This document shows positions 1 to 7,518 of a DNA stretch of 64,000 bases, piece by piece. Position numbers and translations under genes: made by a program. The notes under the pieces were generated by a model. It was not told the origin of the DNA. It worked only from the letters and a program-made list of their open reading frames with translations, and ran no database searches. Numbering within the stretch: the stretch's first letter is position 1; each line of letters begins with the position of its first letter. Source of the stretch: Crocinitomicaceae bacterium (GTDB lineage Bacteria; Bacteroidota; Bacteroidia; Flavobacteriales_D; Crocinitomicaceae); NCBI GenBank assembly GCA_029252405.1, contig JAQXBM010000002.1:1-64000 (forward strand). The letters are read 5' to 3'.

Positions 1-50
1 CTGCAGTGATCGTGCTGGAGAAGAAGTAATTTCAACTTAACCATTGTGAA

Positions 51-84
51 AACCGCCTCGAAGAAATTTGAGGCGGTTTTTTGT
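51..84 (+). terminator. Rho-independent terminator of an upstream plus-strand gene
   Basis: A 9-bp perfect stem (AACCGCCTC at 51-59 with GAGGCGGTT at 70-78) is followed by a T run. It implies that a plus-strand gene begun left of the window ends just before it. Two reading frames stop there, at 27-29 and 38-40, and too little is present to say which is the real end or what the protein is. Confidence 0.85.
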
Positions 85-312
85 TAGAACAATGAGAAGC
101 GTGCTTTCTATGCTTGGAAAGCACAGCTTATAGCTGTGTGTATTTCAAAACCTTTTATTCCTTTTTGCACAGCCGTGAATAAAAGTATTTCGGAGAGGAG
201 TTTAGAGTCTGCGTTAAGAAGGTTCTTCTGCCATGAGCGTTTTTAAGTATGTCTCAGCAGCGTCACTGCTAAAATAACAGCTATAAAATACAATGGCTGT
301 AACCTTTGATAA
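85..312. other. Gene-free stretch with several hairpins
   Basis: No convincing ORF. It holds an 8-bp hairpin (101-108 with 117-124), a 7-bp hairpin (122-128 with 132-138) and a 9-bp hairpin (152-160 with 177-185), with weaker stems further right. The first two share bases 122-124, so they cannot both form fully. Whether this is a structured RNA, a degenerate repeat or chance is unknown. Confidence 0.4.
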
Positions 313-347
313 TAAAGAAAGAGGCACTAGCAGCACCTCTTTCTTTA
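313..347 (-). terminator. Terminator of the secreted-protein gene, possibly bidirectional
   Basis: A 12-bp perfect stem (313-324 with 336-347) with an 11-base loop lies about 30 bases past the stop codon of the minus-strand gene at 376-1755. A/T-rich sequence on both sides of the stem would allow it to act in either direction. Confidence 0.75.
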
Positions 348-375
348 TCAAATTTAATTCTTAAATAAATTGCTT

Positions 376-1755
376 TTATTTATATTTTAGAGCCTCAGTG
401 CAGTCTACAGGATAGATTCGTTGAGAATTTCCATTCCAATATGTGTTTCCATAATTAGCACCGTCATAGTTTTGTCTCATGGTCACTTGCTCCCACTTAC
501 ATTTGCCTGTATCAGTTTTCATAACCACAATAGCTGCTAACTCTCTTCCAGTTATTATGCCTGTATTTTTGTTCCGAATAGTATACCACTCCGTGCTTTG
601 CACATAAGCGTATAAGATTTCTTCTTTCCATCCACGAGAAGCCGCTCCATTAATTGCCGCATTAGAAACATTCGCTTGTAGTTTTGCGTCCGACATTCCT
701 CTTTTAGGCATTGGGTTACTCGACTCTCTGTATACATTCCAGTACTCACATTCTTTGATTTGGGCTGCAAGTGCTAATTCCTGAACTTTTTCTGGGTTGC
801 CCATAAGTGCTTTAATTCTGGTTGTGTCTTTTCCTAACAGTACATAATGATTCTCGATTCCGTCGCGCGTATGAGGCTGCCACTTTGGTTTGTCACAGTC
901 CGAATTAACATAGGGTGTTGAGGAATAATGTACGAAAAACATTCCTGGTTCTATTAGTGTAAGTGTTCTTGATTTAAGAAACTCAATTAAATTCATGTTT
1001 GAGTTGGAGAACACTATTGGACTTGGCATAACTTCATTATCAATCAATTCCTTCATCTCAGATCTAAAGCCACCATGATCCGTTTTTCCTGGACCGTAAT
1101 GAATATTAAGATGGCGCTCTTCATAATCAAACTCAAGATTAATTCCTTTTATATATTTTTCCTGCTGGCCAGAGGCTCCGTAGTGAATTTCTTCCGAAAG
1201 CTGACTAAAATAATATACACCAGAAATACCAAATCTATCGCTATAATTACCTTCTGGTATTTCAAAGGTATTGGCAATAATTTCCGCCTGGTCCTCACTA
1301 GCCTTAAACTCGTCTAATTTGACATCAATTTTTAATAAAGCTTCATCGTATTTAGCGCCCCCAGTTTTAGCACTAAGTGTTTTTGCTGTTTTTTTATCTG
1401 AATGCGCTGCCGCTGTAATTACTAGTTTGCCATCTTCTTTAGCATAAACATATAAAGCGTCATTGGCTTCGATGATTAAACCACGTTCTTTTTTTTCGGA
1501 GTAAAAAACTTTTTCAGAATCTAAAATAGACCCTAACGCTACAATTTCAATTTCCTTGGTACAACCTATACTCTTTATGGTGTAGGTCATTTTTTCTACA
1601 TCGTCTAGGCTTACTGTTATTTTTTTTGCTGAATTTACCGCTACATTGCCGTTGTAACAATCATTATCATAGATACCTTTAAAGAAGTAATCTGTTTGTG
1701 CTACGCTTGTTAGGGCTATTCCAATAACAAAAACACTAGTTATTAATACTTTCAT
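376..1755 (-). CDS. Secreted protein of unknown function
   Basis: This 459-residue protein starts with a typical signal peptide (about residues 1-19, cleaved after SVAQ), so it is exported to the periplasm or beyond. I recognise no domain. The mature part has no lipobox and no T9SS sorting domain. Near the C-terminus the chain is rich in aromatic residues, including an NYGNTYWNGN stretch. It has a few cysteines (in CYNGN, IGCTK, NSDCDKP, KECEY, GKCKW and VDCTE) that could form disulfides. The gene stands alone: it diverges from the sensor kinase gene and ends at its own terminator (313-347). The start ATG is directly followed by the signal peptide, which supports it. Confidence 0.75.
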   Translation of the reverse strand: MKVLITSVFVIGIALTSVAQTDYFFKGIYDNDCYNGNVAVNSAKKITVSLDDVEKMTYTIKSIGCTKEIEIVALGSILDSEKVFYSEKKERGLIIEANDALYVYAKEDGKLVITAAAHSDKKTAKTLSAKTGGAKYDEALLKIDVKLDEFKASEDQAEIIANTFEIPEGNYSDRFGISGVYYFSQLSEEIHYGASGQQEKYIKGINLEFDYEERHLNIHYGPGKTDHGGFRSEMKELIDNEVMPSPIVFSNSNMNLIEFLKSRTLTLIEPGMFFVHYSSTPYVNSDCDKPKWQPHTRDGIENHYVLLGKDTTRIKALMGNPEKVQELALAAQIKECEYWNVYRESSNPMPKRGMSDAKLQANVSNAAINGAASRGWKEEILYAYVQSTEWYTIRNKNTGIITGRELAAIVVMKTDTGKCKWEQVTMRQNYDGANYGNTYWNGNSQRIYPVDCTEALKYK

Positions 1756-1894
1756 ATTTTCTATTGTTTATTGAGATCCAAATTTGTGGATGTTATTCCT
1801 CAAAAGGAAGAGATAACTTCTCAACGAGGGGTTTATTTTCTAAGCGTTACATTTTTTACTTTAGGAGAGTTACAAAATCAGTTACTTTGTACCT

Positions 1895-4735
1895 GTGAAA
1901 TATGTGCTGACAATATTGTTGATTATCTCGTTGACCTATTTTGGTTTTGGGCAGGTAGAGGTGCAGCACTATTCTTACAATGAGGATAATAGTACCCTTG
2001 GTTCTTCGGTTTGCTACAACTGGCATCAACTGCCCAATGGCGAGTTTTATGTTTCAGGTAATTCAGGGATCTCGAGGTTTGACGGAGCTCAGCTTTATCC
2101 CTTTAAAACAGAGGGGGTAGGAAAGGCTATTTCTTCATCTTTCCATGACGCCAATAATAGATTGTGGTGTAATTCTTTCCATGGAGATATCTACTATTTA
2201 GACAATGGTTCTTTTGTTCGTCACCCAATAAGTGAAGAGTTAAAGGAGGTGACATCTTTTGTGCGACTGGAGGATCGGTTTTTTTTACGAACCTATAGTG
2301 CAGTTTATGAATTGAATGAGGAGACTCTTCACTTCAATAGAGTAATTGAGGGTAATTATATTGCGGGGTTATTTTCATATCAAGAGAGCGTCATGGTTCT
2401 CTTTAGGAACGATAAAAAAAGTCATTCAGTCTATAATTTAAATACGCAAGAGCAACATAATTTAAACTTGAATAATGCTTTTGACGGTGGCTTCAGATTC
2501 CTCAACAATCAAAAAGAATCTTATTTGTTGTTTCGGGAAAGTAAGAAAATGATTCGAACGGAAGATTTCTTTCAAGAAAATTTCGAAAGGTCAATTGATA
2601 TTAATTACAGTGGTAAAATCAACCACTCTGTGATAATTGATAATCAACTGTATGTGTCGGGTATGGCCGGTGTTTGCAGCTATTCTCTGAATGGAATTGA
2701 AACTTCTCAATTTTTACCTCAGGTTCAAGTCACGCGCTTTGGTAGAGATGTGGAAGGGAATTATTGGGCTACTTCTTCAGGTAATGGATTAATTCAAATT
2801 CCAGCTTTAAATGTGCATACTTACGATTACGCTTCGATTTTAGAAAACGAGAATATTATCACAACAATACAACTAGATTCTTCAATTCTTGTTCATGGAA
2901 CAAATGCAGGAAAAATTATTCGTCATAATTTAAATGGAAATAAAATTGACGTTTTGAATTTGAATTTAAGAAGTGAAGTTCAAGCTCTAACCATTTCAAC
3001 TAATCAGGATACGCTTTACGCCTATTGTGACGCCCTTTACCAAATCAATTTACGGGAATTGAAAGTCTTGAAAACAGTAACGGTAACCTCGATAAAAAAC
3101 ATGGAGGTGTTTGAAAATAACCTTGTTTTGGGTTCAAGAAATCGAATGGTAAGATTTGTTAAAGGTCAAATTATACAAGAAGAAAAGTTGGGTTGGAACT
3201 TATCGTTATTATTTATTCCGGATAAAAAACAATTTTTAACTTCTACGAAAAAGGGCCTCTTTTGGTATGAACCAGTTTCTTCTAATATTGACACGGTTAA
3301 GTTGGGGGGGATAGAAACTGACCGCAGTATAACCGATCTGCATTTGAGTCGGGAGTACGTTTATTTCTTGCATGATTTTAAGAATATTTATCGTTTCAAT
3401 AAAGAGTTTTCAGAAAAGGAAATAATCTATAGTCATCCCACTAGAAATATTGATGGTATTAGTTTAATTGACAGTTCATTATTCGTAAACCTAAGAGATA
3501 CTACTTTGGTTTTAAACGCTCATACAGGCCATACTCGAATCTTATCAAGAAATAATGGGTTAAATGAATCGCACACGAATGGCGTATTCAAGGCTGAGCA
3601 AAATATGGTTTTTGTTCATCGCAACTCATTAACGATATTGCGTGATTTTCCAGATGCGAATAAAACTACCCCTGAATTGAATTATATACTTGATGGGAAA
3701 AGTACTTTCTCTAATCAATATGGAGTCCTCATTTCTGATTATCGAGACAATTACTTGGGTATTCAACTGAATATCCGAAAAGCTTTGAGATCAAGAGGAA
3801 TGGTTCAAGTATTTTATAGTATTAAAGGATCAAATAGCGAATGGAAGAAGCACGATAATCCATTTTCTAAACTTGAACTTGAGCGGCTTCCTATCGGTAA
3901 AGGAACTTTATTGATTAAAGTCAAAAATGAGGATGGAAAATTTTCGGATATTCTTGAAATTCCTTTCGAAGTACTTCCTCCTTTTTATTTAACGGTTTGG
4001 TTTATTGTTGCTTGTGTGTTGCTTGTAACATTCTTAGTTGTTATGATTGTAAGATGGCGCATTTCTAGAATTAGAAGACTTTCACTTGAACGCTTAAAGA
4101 AGAAACAACTAGAAGCGAGAACTTTGAAAGCGGAATTAACCGCTATACGTTCACAAATGAATCCACACTTTATTTTTAATGTTCTTACTGCTATTCAGGC
4201 AAAAGTTATTGAAGGCAAGGCAGATGAGGCCTACGAAAACATTGGCGATTTTGCAGAGTTGATACGGAATGTATTGGATAAATCTGGTAGGGAATATATC
4301 TATCTGAAAGAAGAAATCGCATTAATGCAAAACTATGTGGAATTAGAAAATTCTCGATTAGCAATTCCTGTTGTGTTTGAGGTAGTGTTGGATGATTCTG
4401 AGTATTTTGATGGAACGCTAATCCCAACTTTAATCACACAGCCGATTATCGAAAATGCCATTAGGCATGCTTTCCCAAGGGACTATCAAAAAGAAAAGCG
4501 AATTAAATTTGTTGCGAAAAGAAAAGAGAATGGTTTTGTAATTTCTATTTGTGATACTGGTATTGGAATGGAGCAGTCTGAAGAGGTTTCTGGTAGTCAA
4601 CATAAATCTTTTGCTCTTAAGGCTTTAAAAGACCGGGTTACAATACTTTCAGAGCAATCTGACTATTCAATTACAATACTTCAGGACTCATCAACCCAGG
4701 GCACAGAAGTTTCATTTAACTTTGTTTACAAATGA
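1895..4735 (+). CDS. Propeller-type sensor histidine kinase (LytS/YehU-like)
   Basis: A 946-residue membrane sensor. A signal peptide (ending YFGFGQ) is followed by a long periplasmic region of about 570 residues that reads as two-component-regulator propeller blades, then a Y_Y_Y-like immunoglobulin segment (about 600-690), one membrane helix (about 697-719, VWFIVACVLLVTF) and a cytoplasmic kinase. The kinase has the His_kinase motif NPHFIFN (histidine near residue 757), the N-box PIIENAIRHA (about 850) and the G-box DTGIGM (about 887). This is the LytS-type arrangement, which normally signals to a LytTR regulator, and such a regulator follows with a 4-base overlap. The start is GTG at 1895, five bases after a TACTTTG promoter-like box. 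The ligand is unknown. Confidence 0.93.
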   Translation: MKYVLTILLIISLTYFGFGQVEVQHYSYNEDNSTLGSSVCYNWHQLPNGEFYVSGNSGISRFDGAQLYPFKTEGVGKAISSSFHDANNRLWCNSFHGDIYYLDNGSFVRHPISEELKEVTSFVRLEDRFFLRTYSAVYELNEETLHFNRVIEGNYIAGLFSYQESVMVLFRNDKKSHSVYNLNTQEQHNLNLNNAFDGGFRFLNNQKESYLLFRESKKMIRTEDFFQENFERSIDINYSGKINHSVIIDNQLYVSGMAGVCSYSLNGIETSQFLPQVQVTRFGRDVEGNYWATSSGNGLIQIPALNVHTYDYASILENENIITTIQLDSSILVHGTNAGKIIRHNLNGNKIDVLNLNLRSEVQALTISTNQDTLYAYCDALYQINLRELKVLKTVTVTSIKNMEVFENNLVLGSRNRMVRFVKGQIIQEEKLGWNLSLLFIPDKKQFLTSTKKGLFWYEPVSSNIDTVKLGGIETDRSITDLHLSREYVYFLHDFKNIYRFNKEFSEKEIIYSHPTRNIDGISLIDSSLFVNLRDTTLVLNAHTGHTRILSRNNGLNESHTNGVFKAEQNMVFVHRNSLTILRDFPDANKTTPELNYILDGKSTFSNQYGVLISDYRDNYLGIQLNIRKALRSRGMVQVFYSIKGSNSEWKKHDNPFSKLELERLPIGKGTLLIKVKNEDGKFSDILEIPFEVLPPFYLTVWFIVACVLLVTFLVVMIVRWRISRIRRLSLERLKKKQLEARTLKAELTAIRSQMNPHFIFNVLTAIQAKVIEGKADEAYENIGDFAELIRNVLDKSGREYIYLKEEIALMQNYVELENSRLAIPVVFEVVLDDSEYFDGTLIPTLITQPIIENAIRHAFPRDYQKEKRIKFVAKRKENGFVISICDTGIGMEQSEEVSGSQHKSFALKALKDRVTILSEQSDYSITILQDSSTQGTEVSFNFVYK

Positions 4736-5481
4736 TGATCAGGGGATATATCATAGACGATGAATCTGCACCACGTGTTACGTTGAAACACTTGTTAAGT
4801 AAGATAGAGCCGGAAGTACAAATTGTCGGAGAAGCCGATTCATTAAAACAAGGGCTTGCTGAAATTCGAAAAGCAAAAGTAGATGTTTTATTTCTGGATA
4901 TTGAAATGCCGGATCATAAAGGATTAGAGATTATTGATCTCATTGATTTCTCTTTTGATTTTGAGATTGTTTTTGTAACCGCTTACAGTGAATATGCAAT
5001 TCGAGCATTTAAACTCTCTGCTTTTGATTATCTGCTGAAACCCGTTAGGCAAAATGAAATTCAGGAGACGCTTCTTCGTTTGCAGACGCGATTGACTAAA
5101 AAACTGAGCTCACCATCTTTAGCGGTTTTAAGTGCCAATTTAAAAGATGCTGGAAATGAAAAATACTTACTTCGAACACATTCGGAAGAGTTTCTCATTA
5201 ATGTAAATGATATTATTAGCCTTGAGGCTGATGGTATGTATACACACATCGTTTTGGCAAATAAAAAGATTACAGCATCCAAGCCAATGAAAGAAATTTT
5301 AGAAGATTTACCGAATTTCTTTTTCCGAACACATCGAAGTTACTCCGTAAATCTGAAGCAAGTAGGGCATCCTGTTCGTTTGAGTTCAGCAGGAGTTAAA
5401 ACTAAAATTGATCACTACGTTGCAGTATCTTCTCGTAATAGGAGCCCGTTTTTGGAAGCACTTAGAAACTATAACTATTAA
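4732..5481 (+). CDS. LytTR-family response regulator
   Basis: A 249-residue regulator. The N-terminal receiver domain (about 1-125) has the acidic pair in IDDES, the phospho-acceptor aspartate in VLFLDIEMPD (about residue 60) and the lysine in YLLKPV. The C-terminal LytTR DNA-binding domain (about 145-249) shows the typical DIISLEADGMYTHI and FFRTHRSYSVNL segments. The start codon overlaps the kinase stop codon (ATGA), so the two are co-translated and almost certainly form one two-component system. No target promoter can be named from the sequence. The transcript ends at the hairpin at 5612-5640. Confidence 0.95.
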   Translation: MMIRGYIIDDESAPRVTLKHLLSKIEPEVQIVGEADSLKQGLAEIRKAKVDVLFLDIEMPDHKGLEIIDLIDFSFDFEIVFVTAYSEYAIRAFKLSAFDYLLKPVRQNEIQETLLRLQTRLTKKLSSPSLAVLSANLKDAGNEKYLLRTHSEEFLINVNDIISLEADGMYTHIVLANKKITASKPMKEILEDLPNFFFRTHRSYSVNLKQVGHPVRLSSAGVKTKIDHYVAVSSRNRSPFLEALRNYNY

Positions 5482-5611
5482 TATAGATTCATTTTGGGGG
5501 CTATTATGTCTATTGTTTAAGCGCTTTCTTCTAGTCGTTGTTTCGGGTTCTCTAATTATAAGTCAAGAATGTGTCAACTTATTTTAGGACGGGACATATC
5601 TAAAATAAAAT

Positions 5612-5640
5612 GGCGGAGTTTTAACTCCGCCTTTTGTTGT
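5612..5640 (+). terminator. Terminator of the two-component operon
   Basis: A 9-bp perfect stem (GGCGGAGTT at 5612-5620 with AACTCCGCC at 5623-5631) with a two-base loop is followed by a T-rich tail. It lies about 130 bases past the response regulator stop codon. Confidence 0.85.
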
Positions 5641-5707
5641 TTTTTGAACTCATGGTAAAGAGCTCAATATTTCAGTAATTAAACCGATTAATTTTACCGA
5701 AGATCTT

Positions 5708-6691
5708 TTATCTCTTGATTATTTTTTGCTGATATAAACCATTAGCTGTTTCTGCGCTCAAGATGTAAGACCCAGATGACAGATGGCTTATATCGTATGT
5801 CTCTTTTGCCGTTGACTGAAATACGAGCGTTCCACTTAAGTCGTAAATACTAACATTCAACACATCTTTTGTCGATAGATTAAACGAATTATTAGTAGGA
5901 TTAGGGTATGCCTTAATTTGTTCGCTGAAATTCTCTTCAATTGATGCTGTGCCTGGAATGAAATTATAAAGTTGAGCAACCTCTTGGCCAGACAGCGCTC
6001 TATTGTACAATCGAAGTTCATCAATACTACCATTAAACTCTCGCTCATTTTCGCCTGGGCTTCTAGATGAACCCAGTGCCCATAAATTGCTTTGTTCTGC
6101 AAAACTGTTCGTCAGGTCTTGACCTATTTGATTCCCATTTAAGTACAATGTTTGCAGTGCTCCAATTTGGGTAAAGCATACAAAATACCATTGATTAGTA
6201 GAAATTATTCCTGATTCGATATTGTATTGAAGGCCAAGAAGTCCTCCAGTAATTTTTCTTCCAGCTACTTGAAGAGTATTAAATGGATCTTTTCTGATGG
6301 CAAACTCTATACCTCCAGCCTCACTGCCCGTTAAAGTTCGTCTAGAAGACAATATAATCATCGGTTGATTTAGGTTATAATCAGTTAGTCTAAACCAAAA
6401 AGAAATCGTGAAGTCTTGGTCAAAAGCTACAATAGAGTCTTCTATTACTCCTTTATTTACTATTGCTTGTGGATCAGTACCATCAAAACCATTGAAACCG
6501 ATAGCTTTTCCAGTTCCATAACCACTAAAATTGTATATTCCGTTTAAGGTTGTTCCATTATTATTTCCAATTACATCTTCGATGCTGTCTTGATCGAAAG
6601 TGTATTTAGATACCAAACCACTGGTTATGTCTTGGGCGTTTGAAACAAATGCTGTTAAAGCAATTGCAGTTGAAAGTATAATTTTTTTCAT
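5708..6691 (-). CDS. LamG/concanavalin-fold T9SS cargo protein
   Basis: A 327-residue exported protein. It has a signal peptide (residues 1-19, ending SNAQ), a LamG-like jelly-roll domain (about 40-245, with typical strands such as FTISFWFRL and GSIDELRLYNRALSGQEV), a short linker and a type A T9SS sorting domain (about 257-327, beginning AYPNPTNNSF and ending QKIIKR). LamG domains usually bind glycans or mediate adhesion; the ligand here cannot be told. The sorting domain predicts transport across the outer membrane and surface anchoring or release. It is monocistronic, with a -7 box just upstream. Confidence 0.9.
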   Translation of the reverse strand: MKKIILSTAIALTAFVSNAQDITSGLVSKYTFDQDSIEDVIGNNNGTTLNGIYNFSGYGTGKAIGFNGFDGTDPQAIVNKGVIEDSIVAFDQDFTISFWFRLTDYNLNQPMIILSSRRTLTGSEAGGIEFAIRKDPFNTLQVAGRKITGGLLGLQYNIESGIISTNQWYFVCFTQIGALQTLYLNGNQIGQDLTNSFAEQSNLWALGSSRSPGENEREFNGSIDELRLYNRALSGQEVAQLYNFIPGTASIEENFSEQIKAYPNPTNNSFNLSTKDVLNVSIYDLSGTLVFQSTAKETYDISHLSSGSYILSAETANGLYQQKIIKR

Positions 6692-6708
6692 TTAGATATA
6701 TTTTTCAC

Positions 6709-6716
6709 CAAAATTA
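6709..6716 (-). promoter_or_regulatory. -7 box (TAATTTTG) for the LamG cargo gene
   Basis: A perfect match to the Bacteroidota -7 consensus TAnnTTTG, 17 bases before the ATG at 6691, giving a very short leader. No clear -33 TTG is seen at the usual spacing. Confidence 0.5.
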
Positions 6717-6942
6717 ATATGGTTCTAAGTTGCTTTCATTAATTCTTTCTGAATGAATGAAATTATTTCTAAACGAAAAATATACTGTTTATGGGGTGTT
6801 TGTAATTAGCTAATGTCGAATTAGTAAGTCGTATTCACTATTTGAATCTAATTGTTCCTAACAATTCTTGTATGTTTTGTAGGGCATTGAAAAGCGCTTT
6901 GTTCTAAGCCAAATTGTAATTTTGGCGGTGTTAGTAGGAAAC

Positions 6943-7098
6943 ATGAAAAAAGTGAGTGTTATCGATATAAATGGAACATTGGTAAAGCAGTTTGAACCAG
7001 CATCCATTTACCCTGCTGATGATTTGAATGCAGGTATCTATTTGATAACAGTTTTAACCAAAAAGGGAATAAGTACCCACGGTTTGGTGAAAATGTAA
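6943..7098 (+). pseudogene. Orphan fragment of a T9SS type A sorting domain
   Basis: A 51-codon ORF reads as the last two thirds of a T9SS type A sorting domain: the strand VSVIDINGTLVKQF, the turn LNAGIYLITV and an ending HGLVKM. It lacks a signal peptide and the usual YPNP start of such domains. In-frame sequence upstream runs only to a TAG at 6880-6882 and shows no domain. The hairpin terminator right after it supports this being the true 3' end of a former plus-strand cargo gene whose body has been deleted. It differs in sequence from the neighbouring LamG cargo domain, so it is not a simple copy of it. Confidence 0.6.
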
Positions 7099-7120
7099 TG
7101 TCCCTTTTTACTTATTAAAA

Positions 7121-7149
7121 GACTCAGTGCTAGAGCTGGGTCTTTTTTT
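7121..7149 (+). terminator. Terminator after the orphan sorting-domain fragment
   Basis: A 7-bp stem (GACTCAG at 7121-7127 with CTGGGTC at 7136-7142, one G-T pair) is followed by seven T. It lies 22 bases past the fragment's stop codon. Confidence 0.75.
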
Positions 7150-7213
7150 GTTTGAATATTCTGTTCGTTCTTGATTTAATTCAGTTGAGACAAACATGAA
7201 CCTACACAAAACA

Positions 7214-7240
7214 AAAAAGCTCACCGTCAGGTGAGCTTTT
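7214..7240 (-). terminator. Terminator of the tRNA-Arg gene
   Basis: The stem AAAGCTCACC/GGTGAGCTTT with a four-base loop lies immediately 3' of the tRNA on the minus strand and is followed there by a T run. A/T-rich flanks on both sides could make it bidirectional. Confidence 0.8.
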
Positions 7241-7242
7241 AG

Positions 7243-7316
7243 TGACCCCGACAGGATTCAAACCTGTAACCGCTGGAGCCGAAATCCAGTGCGCTATTCA
7301 GTTGCGCCACGGGGCC
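7243..7316 (-). tRNA. tRNA-Arg (anticodon UCG)
   Basis: The 74-base sequence folds as a full cloverleaf. The acceptor stem is GGCCCCG with CGGGGTC (one G-U) and the discriminator is A. The anticodon stem CTGGA/TCCAG encloses the loop TTTCGGC, giving anticodon UCG, which reads arginine CGA and related codons. The T-arm is ACAGG TTTGAAT CCTGT. CCA is not encoded. A terminator follows directly. A copy of the first 18 bases lies 37 bases upstream of the gene. Confidence 0.95.
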
Positions 7317-7353
7317 TTTTTTGGCTGAGGGGCAACTAAATGTTTCAACGAAA

Positions 7354-7371
7354 CAGCTGCGCCACGGGGCC
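7354..7371 (-). repeat. Partial duplicate of the tRNA-Arg 5' end
   Basis: Eighteen bases match the acceptor and D-stem 5' end of the tRNA-Arg gene (7299-7316) with one mismatch, in the same orientation and offset by 55 bases. The rest of a tRNA is absent. This is either a leftover of a tandem tRNA duplication or a scar of recombination at the tRNA. Confidence 0.7.
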
Positions 7372-7475
7372 AATAAATCAAGCGTTTAACCGCGAGACAG
7401 CTCAAAATTAACAGATCACTGCGAAATACAAGCAAAAACAATCACTTTGTTCGCCCATTTACCCGTAAAATCAAA

Positions 7476-7483
7476 TATTTTTG
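7476..7483 (+). promoter_or_regulatory. -7 box (TATTTTTG) of the porZ-recO unit
   Basis: A perfect TAnnTTTG match. Transcription would begin near 7487-7490, which excludes the upstream in-frame ATG at 7447 and supports translation starting at 7519. Confidence 0.6.
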
Positions 7484-7518
7484 TGCTAATGCCGTTCTTA
7501 ACGCAAATATTCCTTAGA

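Noticed and set aside
7447-7518. Longer N-terminus for the PorZ-like protein
   Set aside because: It covers the -7 box at 7476-7483, and a clean signal peptide starts at 7519.
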